NCBI RefSeq assembly: GCF_027706745.1
Contig: NZ_JAQFWP010000014.1
Span: forward strand, 1-64,000
Reading direction: 5' to 3'
DNA from: Nocardiopsis suaedae
GTDB lineage: Bacteria; Actinomycetota; Actinomycetes; Streptosporangiales; Streptosporangiaceae
Length of the DNA stretch: 64,000 bases
The notes below the pieces were generated by a model. It searched no databases, was not told where the DNA came from, and worked only from the letters and a program-made list of their open reading frames with translations. How positions within the stretch are numbered: the stretch's first letter is position 1; each line of letters begins with the position of its first letter. Of this stretch, positions 1 to 16,609 are shown piece after piece. A program made the position numbers and the translations under genes.

Positions 1-2495
1 GTGTTCCGGGTGAGCTGTACCTGGCGGGGGCGCAGTTGGCGCGCGGGTACGCCGGGCGGCCGGACCTGTCGGCGGACCGGTTCGTGGCCTGCCCCTTCGG
101 GGACCCCGGCGAGCGCATGTACCGCACCGGCGACCTGGTGCGGCGCGGCCCCGGCGGCATCGAGTACCTGGGGCGCACCGACTTCCAGGTGAAGATCCGG
201 GGGCTGCGCATCGAGCTGGGCGAGATCGAGGCGGCGCTGGCCCGCCTGCCCGGGGTGGCCGCCGCGGCCGCGGCCGTACACGGCGGCGCCTCCGGGGCGC
301 CGCGCATCGCCGGGTACGCCGTCCCGCGCCCGGGGGCGGGGCCCGACCCGGAGGAGCTTCGTGCCGGGCTCCGGTCGGCTCTGCCGGAGTACATGGTGCC
401 TTCGCAGGTCATGGTCGTGGACGGGCTTCCGCTCAGCCCGAACGGCAAGCTGGACCGCACGGCGCTGCCCGCCCCGGAACCGCTCGGCACCGGAGCCGGG
501 GCCGGGAGGGCGCCCGCCGACGCGGCCGAAGAGGCGCTGTGCGCGCTGTTCACCGAGGTGCTGGGGCTGGAGTCGGTCGGCGCCGACGACGGCTTCTTCG
601 CGCTCGGCGGCGACAGCATCCAGGCCATCGCCCTGGTCGGCCGGGCACGGGGGCGCGGGATCGCGCTGACGCCCGCCGACGTGGTCACCGAGCAGACGCC
701 CGCCGGGCTCGCGGCGGTCGCCGGCCGGACCGTGCCCGACGGCGGCGCGGGGGACGGGGGCGCGGACGACACCGGCGAGGTGCCGTTCACACCGGTGATG
801 CACTGGATGCTGGAGCAGGGCGGGCCGTTCGCCCGGTTCAGCCAGTCGATGGTGCTGCACACCCCGCCGGAGGCCGACGCCGCCCGGATCGAGCGGACGC
901 TGCAGGCCGTCATCGACGCCCATCCGGTGCTGCGGGCGCGGGCGGTGGTCGGCGCCACGGCGGACGGGCACGCGGCCGAGGGCCCTGCGGGCGGCACCGT
1001 GGGGGCTCCTGACCGAGCCGGGGCCGATGGCGACCACGAGGTCCACGGCGAGGTCCACAGCACGGATCCCGCCTCTCCGGAGGCACGGCCATCGGCCTCC
1101 GACGCGGGTGCGCCCGATGGTGTCACGGACACGGGGGCCGAGAGCAGCACCTTCCGCACACGGACCCCCCGAGGCGGCTCCGATCCCGACACCGGTTCGG
1201 CCGAGGCCGTGGGGGGCCTTCCCCGCCTGGTGGTCGCCGCCCCGGAGGACGTCCGCGCCTCGGACCTCCTCCACCGCCGGGACGCGTCCGGCCTCGAGGG
1301 CGACGCCCTGGCCGCCGTCGCCGCCGAAGAGGCGCGTGGGGCGCAGTCCCGCCTCTCGCCCGGGGACGGGTCGGTGCTCAGGGCCGTGTGGCTGGACCGG
1401 GGCCCACGCCCGGGGCGCTTGGTGCTGGTCGTCCACCACCTGGCCGTGGACGGTGTCTCCTGGGGCGTCCTGCGCCGCGACCTCGCCGCCGCGTGGGCCG
1501 GCGCCGAGGAGAAGACCCCCGTGCTCCCCGCGCCCCCGGCGACCTTCGAGACGTGGGCCCACCGGATGGCGGCCGGTGCCGGGGCCCCCGAGCGCCACGC
1601 CGAGCTCGCCGACTGGCAGAGGATCACCGCACCCGTCGACATCCCCGAACCCGCACCGGACCCGAAGCGCGACACCGCCGCCACGGTGCGGCGGACGACG
1701 GTCCGGCTCGGCGCCGCCGACACCGGGGAGGTGCTGGGCGGACTCCCGGCGCTGTACAACGCGGGTCCGGACGACGCCCTGCTCACGGCGCTGGCCCTGG
1801 CCTTCGCCCGGTGGAGGGGCGACCGGGCGGGCGCCGCACCGCAGCCGCCGCTCCTGATCGACATGGAGCGGCACGGGCGCGACCCGGAGGACGCGGGCGG
1901 TCTGGACACGTCGGGGACCGTCGGCTGGTTCACCGCCGTACACCCGGTGCGCCTGGAGCCGGGCGTCGACCCGGAACGGGTGCGCGCGGGCGGGCCGGAG
2001 GCGGGCCAGGCGCTGAAGGCGGTGAAGGAGCAGCTGCGCTCGGTCCCGGGCAGCGGGGCGGGCTACGGCCTGCTGCGGTACCTGTCCGGGGACGGGGCGG
2101 CGCTCGCGGGAGGAGCGCGGCCGCAGGTGCTGTTCAACAACCTCGGGCGCATCGCACCCGCCCCGGAGGCCCAGGCGTGGGGGCCCGCGCCGGAGACCGG
2201 GGCGCTGCCGCCGGGTGCCGACCCGGACGCGCCCGTGCGGTACGCGTTCGAGGTGGTCGCCTCCACGCGCGGGGGCGACGGCGGCGCCGAGCTGACGGCG
2301 ACGTTCGCCTGGCCGGAGCACCTGTTCACCGAGGAAGAGGTGCGCGCACTGGCCGAGGAGTGGACGGCCCAGCTCACAGGGCTGGCGAACCACGCCCGAA
2401 CCCCGGACGCCGGTGGGGCGACCCCGTCCGACATGGCCTTCGAGGGCCTGGACCAGTCCGAGATCGACGCGTTCGAAGCGGAGTGGGACCTTTGA
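1..2495 (+). CDS. Nonribosomal peptide synthetase, C-terminal part (A-PCP-E)
   Basis: The frame is open at the left edge (reads from base 3), so the N-terminus lies outside the window. Visible order: the end of an adenylation domain with [25 protein letters not shown], the A8 motif [16 protein letters not shown] and the A10 motif NGKLDR (about nt 440-457); a carrier domain with [12 protein letters not shown] (Ser at about nt 615), the LGGDS form typical in front of epimerases; then an epimerization domain with [11 protein letters not shown] (about nt 1430) and a late FNNLGR motif. The module should therefore load an amino acid and hand it on as the D-isomer. The E domain has a roughly 85-residue Ala/Gly/Asp-rich insert at about nt 950-1215, just before its core. 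The next synthetase starts with a C domain, the expected acceptor. Substrate cannot be called because the specificity pocket is outside the window. Confidence 0.93.
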   Translation, partial: VPGELYLAGAQLARGYAGRPDLSADRFVACPFGDPGERMYRTGDLVRRGPGGIEYLGRTDFQVKIRGLRIELGEIEAALARLPGVAAAAAAVHGGASGAPRIAGYAVPRPGAGPDPEELRAGLRSALPEYMVPSQVMVVDGLPLSPNGKLDRTALPAPEPLGTGAGAGRAPADAAEEALCALFTEVLGLESVGADDGFFALGGDSIQAIALVGRARGRGIALTPADVVTEQTPAGLAAVAGRTVPDGGAGDGGADDTGEVPFTPVMHWMLEQGGPFARFSQSMVLHTPPEADAARIERTLQAVIDAHPVLRARAVVGATADGHAAEGPAGGTVGAPDRAGADGDHEVHGEVHSTDPASPEARPSASDAGAPDGVTDTGAESSTFRTRTPRGGSDPDTGSAEAVGGLPRLVVAAPEDVRASDLLHRRDASGLEGDALAAVAAEEARGAQSRLSPGDGSVLRAVWLDRGPRPGRLVLVVHHLAVDGVSWGVLRRDLAAAWAGAEEKTPVLPAPPATFETWAHRMAAGAGAPERHAELADWQRITAPVDIPEPAPDPKRDTAATVRRTTVRLGAADTGEVLGGLPALYNAGPDDALLTALALAFARWRGDRAGAAPQPPLLIDMERHGRDPEDAGGLDTSGTVGWFTAVHPVRLEPGVDPERVRAGGPEAGQALKAVKEQLRSVPGSGAGYGLLRYLSGDGAALAGGARPQVLFNNLGRIAPAPEAQAWGPAPETGALPPGADPDAPVRYAFEVVASTRGGDGGAELTATFAWPEHLFTEEEVRALAEEWTAQLTGLANHARTPDAGGATPSDMAFEGLDQSEIDAFEAEWDL

Positions 2496-2754
2496 GCGGA
2501 ACCGAACCGGGGCGCCCGACCGGCCCGGCGGCGGTCCGCAGCGCGGGCGCCTGCTCCAGGGCGGCCGTCTCCAGGCGGGGTGACGCCTCCGGCGATCGGC
2601 TCCCGGCACCGGTGGCGATGGCGGTGTCGGGAGGCGTCGTGACCACGGCACCGGCGGGCGCGACAGTGCTGGAGGCACTGGCGGGTCCGACCGAAGCGGC
2701 GCCCCGGGGATCCGTCGCAGCGGTGGCCGACGAGCACCCGGCTTCTGGCCGAAG

Positions 2755-3040
2755 GTCGCGTCCGTTGGAGTGGTGTCTTTTCCATCGGACCAGGTCAGCG
2801 CGGTCGGCACGGCGCTTGGGGCAGGACCGGCCCGCCGTGAGCGCCCTGACCGGCGTCCCGCCGGTGCGCACACCTCCGCCCCGGGCCCCCGATGATCTCG
2901 GGGAAAACGACGCCGCAAGCGCGGTTTCAGCGTCGTTCCCCCCGAGATCAACGACGGGAGGGGCCGGGCCGACCGTGCCGGACTGGTCCAAGGGAAATGA
3001 ACACCACTCCAGCGGACACGACCGGCCTCCAGCGGTCCGC
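2755..3040. repeat. Dispersed palindromic repeat, copy A (compound inverted repeat)
   Basis: This element fills the 783-bp gap between the two synthetase genes, which has no convincing coding. Its core is an imperfect hairpin at 2893-2950: the left arm TGATCTCGGGGAAAACGACG pairs with a right arm ending CCCCGAGATCA. Outer arms also mirror each other: GTCCGTTGGAGTGGTGT near 2760 reads back as the complement of ACACCACTCCAGCGGAC near 3003-3019, and GGACCAGG...GCGGTCGGC near 2790 returns as its complement near 2968-2990. The reverse complement of the right half matches copy B (11979-12185) over about 130 bp with scattered substitutions. No transposase is present. It could be a MITE/REP-type element or a structured RNA. 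Confidence 0.7.
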
Positions 3041-3278
3041 CCCCTGCCGGAGATGGGGATCCCCGCCGGGCTGGTCCCGCCGCCAGCGCCCCGCACCCTT
3101 CGGAGACGGCGCGAGAGGGCGGGCTCACCCACCCGGGAGGACGAACGGGCGCGCCCCGCCCCCGGAATCCGGGCCGGGGCCGCCTGATGCGGCCTGTGGA
3201 CCCCCTCCCCCTCGCACCGAACTTCCGGTCCGCCCACGCGGACCCGGCACGACACACGCTTGAGAAAGGCGGACACGA

Positions 3279-10742
<7,464 letters not shown>

Positions 10743-10746
10743 GCAG

Positions 10747-10765
10747 TAAGGTTAGCCTCGCCTAT
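10747..10765 (+). promoter_or_regulatory. Iron box (IdeR/DmdR-type) before the receptor gene
   Basis: TAAGGTTAGCCTCGCCTAT matches the actinobacterial iron-box consensus TTAGGTTAGGCTAACCTAA at most positions. It lies 5 bp after the synthetase stop and about 40 bp before the ATG of the siderophore-binding lipoprotein. It therefore predicts a separate iron-repressed promoter for the receptor. Binding is inferred from motif and context. Confidence 0.75.
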
Positions 10766-10805
10766 CTAGGTGGACCCCACGACTTCGGAACGGAGCAGGA
10801 GAACC

Positions 10806-11792
10806 ATGGAGGGACGCGCCGCAACCGCACATCCCCTGACCCTGGCCAGGCGTCTGGCCACCGGTGCCGCCGCCGCGGTCCTCGCCCTGGCGACGGCCGC
10901 CTGCGCAAGCGGAACGGACGCGGCGGACGGCCCGAACACCGCCACCCGCGCCTTCGCCAGCGACCACACCGACGGCGAGGTGGAGATCCCCGAGTCCCCC
11001 GAGCGCATCGTCGCCATCGGCTGGGCGGTCCCCGCACTGATCTCGGTGGAGGAGGCCGAGCTGGTGGGCGTCTCCCGCGGCACCCAGGACACCAGCCTGA
11101 CCCCGGAGGAGCGGGAGAAGGCCGCGTCCCTGCCGTCGGTCGGCACCGACCTGGAGATCGACGTGGAGAAGGTCGCCGAGCTGGAGCCGGACCTGATCGT
11201 GTCCGGACTGGCCTCGGCGATGGACTTCGACTACTCCGAGCTGGAGCAGGTCGCCCCGGTCGCGGTCGCGGCCATGGACGCCCCGGTCCAGTGGAAGGAG
11301 ACCGGCCGGCGCATCGCCGACGCGGCGGGGGTGGCCGACGCCCACGCCGAGCTGATCGAGGAGTACGACGCCCGCGCGGAGGAGCTGTCCCGGACCTACG
11401 CCGACGAGCTGGAGGGGACGACCTTCGCGTCCGTCGCCGCCTGGGGCGACGGCACCTGGGTGCTGGAGCACCGCGAGGCGCACGGCCCGAACGTGCTCGC
11501 CGACGCGGGGCTGGAGTTCACTGAGGAGGCCGAGGACGGAGCCTTCAGCGAGAACCTGTCGCCGGAGGAGCTGGACCGGCTGAACGGCTACGACGCGGTC
11601 ATCGTGCGGGCCGAGGAGAACGGCGACCCGGAGGCCGAGGTCCAGAAGATCATGGACCAGGGGCCGTGGGACGAGACGACCCCGGCCGAGGAGGACCGCG
11701 TCTACCCGGTGCCGTACGTGGGCGCCATGAGCTACACGACGGGGCTGCTGGTCTTCGACGAGCTGGAGGAGCGGGTGCTCAAGCAGCTGTGA
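10806..11792 (+). CDS. Iron-siderophore ABC transporter substrate-binding lipoprotein
   Basis: A 328-residue FecB/FepB-type periplasmic-binding lipoprotein. The start ATG 10806 is preceded by GGAGCAGGAG; an in-frame ATG at 10770 lies next to the iron box and is less likely. The signal peptide runs about residues 1-36 (RR, hydrophobic AAAAVLALATA) and ends in a lipobox ATAAC, so the mature protein should be anchored by a lipidated cysteine. The body has the class III binding-protein pattern: SPERIVAIGWAVPALI near the start of lobe 1, LEPDLIVSG, a long linking helix, and VYPVPYVGAMSYTTGLLVFDEL at the end. No permease or ATPase partner is in the window, so the rest of the importer must be elsewhere. 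Its place directly after the synthetase and behind an iron box supports uptake of the ferric form of the locus product. Confidence 0.93.
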   Translation: MEGRAATAHPLTLARRLATGAAAAVLALATAACASGTDAADGPNTATRAFASDHTDGEVEIPESPERIVAIGWAVPALISVEEAELVGVSRGTQDTSLTPEEREKAASLPSVGTDLEIDVEKVAELEPDLIVSGLASAMDFDYSELEQVAPVAVAAMDAPVQWKETGRRIADAAGVADAHAELIEEYDARAEELSRTYADELEGTTFASVAAWGDGTWVLEHREAHGPNVLADAGLEFTEEAEDGAFSENLSPEELDRLNGYDAVIVRAEENGDPEAEVQKIMDQGPWDETTPAEEDRVYPVPYVGAMSYTTGLLVFDELEERVLKQL

Positions 11793-11978
11793 GCCGGGCC
11801 GCCGGCACCGGCGGGGAACTGCGTCGGTTCACCTCTGCCGGTGCCGGCCGGCCCTCGCCGGTCCCGCCCGGAACGCCCGCTCGGAGTGCTCGGGGTGGCC
11901 GCTCGGAACGGCGCCGCCGGACCCTGCGACCGGAGATGGAACCGGGAACGCCGCACCCAACAAGCCGCCTCAAGGGGG

Positions 11979-12260
11979 TGTCCGCTGGAGTGGTGGAGCT
12001 TTCGGCGACCGTGGCCGCCGGTCAAGGGCCGCATCCGTTGGAGCGGTGTCATTTCCCTCGGACCATGCCAGCGCGGTCGGCCCGGCGCCCTCCAATCGTT
12101 GATCTCGGGAGAAACGACGCTAAAACCTCGCTTGTAGCGTCCTTTTTCCCGAGATCATCGGGGATTCGGGCGGACGCGACCCGAGGGGAAGCGCGTCGGC
12201 TTCTCCGCCGCAGGACCGGAGGGACCCCGCTGCAAGGGTGGCGTCCCCTGGAGCGACGGA
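11979..12260. repeat. Dispersed palindromic repeat, copy B
   Basis: The 632-bp gap 11793-12424 contains no supported gene. The core hairpin is at 12100-12157: TGATCTCGGGAGAAACGACG pairs with a right arm ending CCCGAGATCA around a short AT-rich loop. The left flank (ATCCGTTGGAGCGGTGTCA near 12033, then GGACCATGCCAGCGCGGTCGG) is homologous to the reverse complement of the right flank of copy A. A further arm fragment, GTGTCCGCTGGAGTGGTGG, lies at about 11980, and a weaker one, GTCCCCTGGAGCGACGGAGCG, near 12243. Copy B is in the opposite orientation to copy A. Confidence 0.68.
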
Positions 12261-12424
12261 GCGGTCGGCCCCTCCGGTGGGCCCACAGCCCACCGGCTCC
12301 GCCGGACCGACCAAGGACCGGGACCGGTCCTTTTACCGCAGCCCGCCTCGCCCCCGCCCAGGGCGCCGGGGCGGGCGCACGTGCGCGGCGGACCGCCGCG
12401 CCTGACAACGGAGGTGACCTGACG

Positions 12425-13051
12425 GTGCCCGACAGCACCCGAGCCCCCTGGCGCTCACCGCGGGAGATCCCCGTGGGCCCCGACACCCTCGCCGCCGGGC
12501 CGCCGCCCGTCCCCGCGTCGGCCGGACCCTTCGCGCTGCGCGTCGCCCGCCCCGAGGGCGCGGACCTGGAAACGCTGCACACGTGGATGAACCGCCCGCA
12601 CGTGGAGCGCTTCTTCGAGCGGGCCTGGAGCAGGGAGCGCTGGGCCGAGGAGATCGCCGGGCAGTGCTCGGGGACCTTCTCCCGCCCCGTCCTGGTGTCC
12701 GAGGACGGCCGGGACGTCGCCTACATCGAGCTGTACCGCGCGGCCCGCGACGTGGTGGGGGAGTGCTACCGCTCCGAGCCGCACGACGTCGGCCTGCACA
12801 TCGCCATCGGGGAGCGGGAGGACACCGGGCGCGGTCTCGGTGCGCGTGTCTTCGCGGCGGTGGGGGCGGGGGTGTTCGCCGCCGACACCGACTGCCGGAG
12901 GATGCTCATCGAACCCGACGCCGCGAACACCGCGGCGCGCAAGGCCGCCGAACGGGCGGGCCTGCGCTTCGGGGGCGAGGTCGACCTTCCGCACAAGAAG
13001 GCGGCCCTGTTCTTCGCCGACCGACCCGAAGGGGACCATGGGGAGGAGTGA
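12425..13051 (+). CDS. GNAT-family siderophore N-acyltransferase (IucB/AlcB-like)
   Basis: A 208-residue acetyltransferase. Start GTG 12425 follows GGAGGTG at 12410. The sequence LRVARPEGADLETLHTWMNR, PHVERFFERAW, then VAYIELYRAARD, VGLHIAIGERE, GRGLGARVF and ANTAARKAAERAGLRF follows the IucB/AlcB/RimJ-like GNAT fold, with the acyl-CoA loop in the GRGLGARV region (about residue 138-145). Members acylate the N-hydroxylated amine of hydroxylysine, hydroxyornithine or a diamine to build a hydroxamate. Position between receptor and exporter supports this role, though the amine oxygenase it would need is not in the window. The first roughly 35 residues are Pro-rich and atypical, so an internal start is possible. 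Confidence 0.85.
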   Translation: MPDSTRAPWRSPREIPVGPDTLAAGPPPVPASAGPFALRVARPEGADLETLHTWMNRPHVERFFERAWSRERWAEEIAGQCSGTFSRPVLVSEDGRDVAYIELYRAARDVVGECYRSEPHDVGLHIAIGEREDTGRGLGARVFAAVGAGVFAADTDCRRMLIEPDAANTAARKAAERAGLRFGGEVDLPHKKAALFFADRPEGDHGEE

Positions 13052-13345
13052 AGGGAGCCGCGTGCTCCGTGCCCCGCTGAGCCCACGGTCGAAGGCCCGG
13101 CCGTCACGCCTGCCCCGGCACCGCCCCCGGCAGCGCCGCGACCGCCTCCGGGGACCGGTCGTGGGGAGCGCTCTGCGCGCCGACCTCCTCTCCGCAGGCA
13201 CGCCTCTCCCGGGCGGCCCCGCCCCCGGAGCCCTGGCCGAGAAGCACTCCGGGCACCGGCGGGAGGTCCGTCCGCGGCGGCGACGGACGGTCGCGCACGG
13301 CCGCACACCCCCTGCGCCGACCGGAGGCCGGGCCGGGGGCCGCCG

Positions 13346-14629
13346 GTGACCGCCTCTTCAATCGCGATGGACCTGAGCCCCCTGCGCACGCCCGGCGGGT
13401 TCCGGGTGCTCTTCGCGGTCCGCCTGGTCTCCCTGCTCGGCGGCGGGTACCGGATGGTGGCCCTTCCCCTGCAGGTGTACGCGCTGACCGGCTCCTCCGT
13501 GCTCGTCGCCAGCGTCAGCGTCGTCAACGGGCTCTCCAGCTTCACCGGGACGCTGGTCGGCGGCCCACTCGCCGACCGGGTCGACCGGCGCCGCCTGGTG
13601 CTGGCCGGAGCCGTCGCCGAGGCGGTCGTGGTCTCCCTCTTCGCCGCGAACACCGTGCTCCCCGGCGGCGCCCGGCTCGAACCGATCTACCTCGGGGCGG
13701 CGGTCAGCGGGTGCGTGGGCACGACCGGCCTGATCGCCCAGCAGTCCATGGTCCCGGCCCTCGTCGGGGCCGCCCGTCTCCCCGCCGCCGGTGCCCTGTT
13801 CGCGCTCACCGCGCAGGTCGGCGCGGTGGCCACGCCCGCGCTCGGCGGTCTGGTGGTGGCGGCGTTCGGGGTGGGCGCCGGGTTCGCGGGCACCGCGGTG
13901 ATCGCCCTCGTCGCGATCGCCGCCTCGCTGTTCCTGCCCCGTGCGCGTCCCGACCGGGGAGGGGGCCCCGGCGGCGGCATCGGCCGGGCCCTCGGCGGAG
14001 CCCTGTTCGCGGTGCGGGACCCGGTGGTGCGGCCGCTCATGGTCCTGGGCTTCTCCCAGGCCCTGCTGGCCATGCCCCTGGTGCTGATCCCCGAGTTCAC
14101 CGACACGGTGCTGGGCGCTGGGCCCCGCGAGGCGGGGCTGCTCTACGCGGCTCCGGCGGCAGGGGCCATCGCGGCCTCGCTCACCAGCGGGTGGACCGGG
14201 CGCGTCCCGCGGCCGGGGGCGGTCGTGTGCGCGGCGGTGGGGCTGTGCGGCGCGGCGGCGGCCTGCCTGGGGCTGAGCCGGTCGGTGCCCCTGGCGCTGA
14301 CGGCGCTGCTCCTCCTGGGGTGCGGCCAAGCGCTGGAGGAGATCCTGCGCTACGCCCTCGTCCAGTCCCGCACCCCCGACGAGCTGCGGGGGAGGGTGAG
14401 CGGCGTGTGGCTGGCCCAGGCCACGGTCGGCGGGTCGCTGGGCGTGTCGCTGATGGGGGCACTGGCGGGCCTGCTGGGCCCGGCCGCGGCCCTGGTGGCG
14501 GCGGGGTCGGTCTGCACGGCGGTGGTCGCGGCCACCGCCGTGGCGGAGCCGGGCCTGCGCGGCCTGAGGGAGGACGGCGGACGGCCGGGGGAGCACGATG
14601 GAAAGCCGTTCCCGGATTCCTCTGAGTAG
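13346..14629 (+). CDS. EntS-like MFS siderophore exporter (paralogue 1)
   Basis: A 427-residue MFS_3-type transporter with twelve predicted membrane segments. The pattern [45 protein letters not shown] (cytoplasmic loop between segments 2 and 3), EEILRYALVQSRTPDELRGRVSGVW follows enterobactin exporter EntS. Start GTG 13346 after GGAGG near 13323 is chosen; ATG 13367 is an alternative. The 294 bp before it (13052-13345) show no gene. The closest relative in the window is the exporter at 16606-17940, with the same motifs at the same spacing, so a duplication within the locus is likely. A rho-independent-type hairpin follows the stop. Confidence 0.88.
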   Translation: MTASSIAMDLSPLRTPGGFRVLFAVRLVSLLGGGYRMVALPLQVYALTGSSVLVASVSVVNGLSSFTGTLVGGPLADRVDRRRLVLAGAVAEAVVVSLFAANTVLPGGARLEPIYLGAAVSGCVGTTGLIAQQSMVPALVGAARLPAAGALFALTAQVGAVATPALGGLVVAAFGVGAGFAGTAVIALVAIAASLFLPRARPDRGGGPGGGIGRALGGALFAVRDPVVRPLMVLGFSQALLAMPLVLIPEFTDTVLGAGPREAGLLYAAPAAGAIAASLTSGWTGRVPRPGAVVCAAVGLCGAAAACLGLSRSVPLALTALLLLGCGQALEEILRYALVQSRTPDELRGRVSGVWLAQATVGGSLGVSLMGALAGLLGPAAALVAAGSVCTAVVAATAVAEPGLRGLREDGGRPGEHDGKPFPDSSE

Positions 14630-14648
14630 GCCGCGGAAAAAGGAATCC

Positions 14649-14682
14649 GGCGGGGTGGGAGAGCGCCCCGCCGAGCCTTTTT
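14649..14682. terminator. Bidirectional terminator between exporter and HxlR gene
   Basis: GGCGGGG (14649-14655) pairs with CCCCGCC (14666-14672), followed by a CTTTTT tract; an A-rich GGAAAAAGGAA stretch lies on the other side. It separates two convergent genes and should work for both strands. Confidence 0.7.
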
Positions 14683-15107
14683 CATATCCGAGACCCTCCC
14701 TGCGACCGGTCGTGGAGGCTCCGCGCCTCGTCGATCTCCTTTCGATTCTCCAGCGCCCAGTCCGTGATCGTGGAAAGCGGAAGGAGGAGTGATCTCCCAA
14801 GGTCGGTGAGCGCGTATTCCACCGTCGCCGGAACAGTGGGGTGGACGGTGCGCGAAACCAGTCCGTCCCTTTCCAGGCCGCGCAGTGTTCGGGTGAGCAT
14901 GCGCTGGCTGATCTCCTTGATGCTCCGGTGCAGTTCGTTGTAGCGGCGGGGGCCGCGCCCCAGTATCGCGACCACCAGGACGCTCCATTTGTCGCCGATT
15001 CTGCGGAGGACGTCGGTGGCCGGGCAGTCCTGGTGCTCGTCCTCGGTGATGGGAAGACCGAGGTCCGCCGAGAGCGCGGTGGGAACCCCGCCGTCGGTAG
15101 CGGACAT
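14682..15107 (-). CDS. HxlR-family winged-helix regulator
   Basis: A 141-residue HxlR protein. ATG 15107 is chosen over the adjacent TTG 15110 because AGGAGG (complement of 15115-15120) is then 7 nt upstream. The family signature is clear: DCPATDVLRRIGDKWSVLVV with the conserved Cys28 used as a redox/electrophile sensor in many members, then RRYNELHRSIKEISQRMLTRTLRGLERDGLVSR (recognition helix and wing) and VEYALTDLGRSLL. It is divergent from the SDR gene with 142 bp between the starts, the usual arrangement in which HxlR controls its neighbour. Direct control of siderophore genes is not indicated. Confidence 0.9.
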   Translation of the reverse strand: MSATDGGVPTALSADLGLPITEDEHQDCPATDVLRRIGDKWSVLVVAILGRGPRRYNELHRSIKEISQRMLTRTLRGLERDGLVSRTVHPTVPATVEYALTDLGRSLLLPLSTITDWALENRKEIDEARSLHDRSQGGSRI

Positions 15108-15249
15108 CAATGTGCCTCCTTCTCAGCGGCTTCGTCATGGAGGAATATGCACCAGTGGAAGGGGTGCGGGCAACGCCCGCCGGAGGCGCGCCCGCGTCCC
15201 CGGCGCATGCCCGTGCCTGAAAGCGAACCCCCTGAGGAGGCGGCGACCG

Positions 15250-16128
15250 ATGACGACCGTGGTGGTCCAAGGCGGAACGGACGGAATGGGCCGCGCGGCG
15301 GTCCTGGCCCGGCTCGGCAGGGGCGACACCGTCGTCGCGATCGGCAGCGCCCCGGAGAAGGGGCGGCGCCTGGCCGAGGAGGCCGCGGCGCTCGGGGCGG
15401 GGGACCGCCTCCGGTTCATCCGGGCCGACCTCTCCTCGATCGCGGAGAACGAGCGCGTGGTGGCCGAAGTGCGCGAGCGGTGCCCGGCCGTCGACGCGCT
15501 GGTGCTGTGCGCCAACCGGCAGCACCCGAGGCGAACGGTGACCGCCGACGGGCTGGAGGCGACCTTCGCGCTGTACTACCTCAGCCGCTACCTGCTCGGG
15601 CACGGCCTGCGGGCCGCGTTCGACGCCGCCCCGGCCCCGGTCGTGGTGAACATCGCCGGTGCGGGGCTCACCGCGGGCGCGGTCCGCTTCGACGACCTGA
15701 ACCTGGAGCGCGGGTACGGGCCGATCCGCGCCCAGCTCCAGGCGGGCCGGGCGAACGACCTGCTGGGGCGGTCGATGGCCGACGCGCCGAGCAGCAGGGC
15801 CCACGTCCTGCTCTACCACCCGGGGTTCACCCGGACGGCGGGCGGCCTGGCGGCGCTCCCGCGGCCGGTGCGGGCGGTGATCGCCGCGGCGGGGCGGGTC
15901 GCGGCCAGATCCCCGCAGGAGGCGGCCGCGCCCGTGGTCGCCGCCGTCGACGATCCGCCCGCGCGTTCGCTGACGGCGGTCGACCGGGGGAGGCCGGTCG
16001 ACCTGTCGCTGTCGACGTTCGACCCGGCGAAGGCGCGCAGGCTCGCCGAGGCCACGCGCGATCTGGTGCTGGCCCGCTATGGCCCGACCCCGCTGCTCCC
16101 GGAACCCCTCGCTCCGGGGGCCGGCTGA
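15250..16128 (+). CDS. Atypical short-chain dehydrogenase/reductase-like protein
   Basis: A 292-residue Rossmann protein. Start ATG 15250 has GAGGAGG 9 nt upstream. The nucleotide-binding loop reads [15 protein letters not shown] (a GGTxGMG form of TGxxxGxG), followed by [11 protein letters not shown] (Asp of the adenine pocket), [10 protein letters not shown] in place of NNAG, and LYHPGFTRT (PG motif). Where other SDRs have YxxSKxAN, this protein has QLQAGRAN, so the catalytic Tyr and Lys appear to be missing. It may bind a nucleotide without normal reductase chemistry. It is paired with the divergent HxlR gene and sits between the two siderophore exporters; a role in siderophore assembly is not evident. 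Confidence 0.82.
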   Translation: MTTVVVQGGTDGMGRAAVLARLGRGDTVVAIGSAPEKGRRLAEEAAALGAGDRLRFIRADLSSIAENERVVAEVRERCPAVDALVLCANRQHPRRTVTADGLEATFALYYLSRYLLGHGLRAAFDAAPAPVVVNIAGAGLTAGAVRFDDLNLERGYGPIRAQLQAGRANDLLGRSMADAPSSRAHVLLYHPGFTRTAGGLAALPRPVRAVIAAAGRVAARSPQEAAAPVVAAVDDPPARSLTAVDRGRPVDLSLSTFDPAKARRLAEATRDLVLARYGPTPLLPEPLAPGAG

Positions 16129-16280
16129 CGCCGTCGGCGCCGCGTGTGCCGAGCAGGGGAGCGGGGGGCGGCTTCTTCGACCGATCGCCCGGCGGTCGGG
16201 GGCGTCGGTGCACCGGGTGCCGACCGTCGCCGTCCCGCGCTCCGCCGGGCGTCCCGCGGCGCAGGCCACACACAAAACTC

Positions 16281-16299
16281 TAAGGCAAGGCTTGCCTAA
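16281..16299 (+). promoter_or_regulatory. Iron box before the MbtH-exporter-SIP operon
   Basis: TAAGGCAAGGCTTGCCTAA is a near-perfect dyad and fits the IdeR/DmdR iron-box pattern well. It lies 80 bp before the MbtH ATG, so it should control mbtH, the second exporter and the SIP reductase as one iron-repressed unit. Confidence 0.82.
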
Positions 16300-16378
16300 A
16301 CAGTGGAAGTGCGGGAGGGTGGCCCGTGGGCGGGCACGCCCCGTGCACTGTGGACACCGAACCATCGAGGACCGGACC

Positions 16379-16609
16379 ATGACCAACCCCTTCGACGACC
16401 CCGAGGGCACCTTCCTGGTGCTCGTCAACGACGAGGACCAGTACTCCCTGTGGCCGGAGTTCGCCGAGGTCCCCGCGGGCTGGACCACCGTCTACGGGCC
16501 CGCCGACCGCACCTCCGCCCTCGAGCACATCGAGGCCAACTGGACCGACCTGCGGCCCCGCAGCCTGCGCGAGGCGATGGAAGGCGCCGGGGCCACCGGC
16601 GCGGCGTGA
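16379..16609 (+). CDS. MbtH-like protein
   Basis: A 76-residue MbtH-family protein, the usual length. It has [34 protein letters not shown] and [11 protein letters not shown], including the conserved NxExQxSLWP-type core and both structural Trp residues. Members bind adenylation domains of NRPSs and help their folding or activity. ATG 16379 has a weak GAGGA 8-13 nt upstream. Its stop overlaps the GTG start of the exporter (GTGA at 16606-16609), so translation is probably coupled. The upstream iron box ties it to the siderophore regulon. Confidence 0.96.
   Translation: MTNPFDDPEGTFLVLVNDEDQYSLWPEFAEVPAGWTTVYGPADRTSALEHIEANWTDLRPRSLREAMEGAGATGAA

Noticed and set aside
13065-13345. Possible small gene before the first exporter
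   Set aside because: Frames on both strands are open but Arg/Pro-rich, without a start signal or protein-like pattern.
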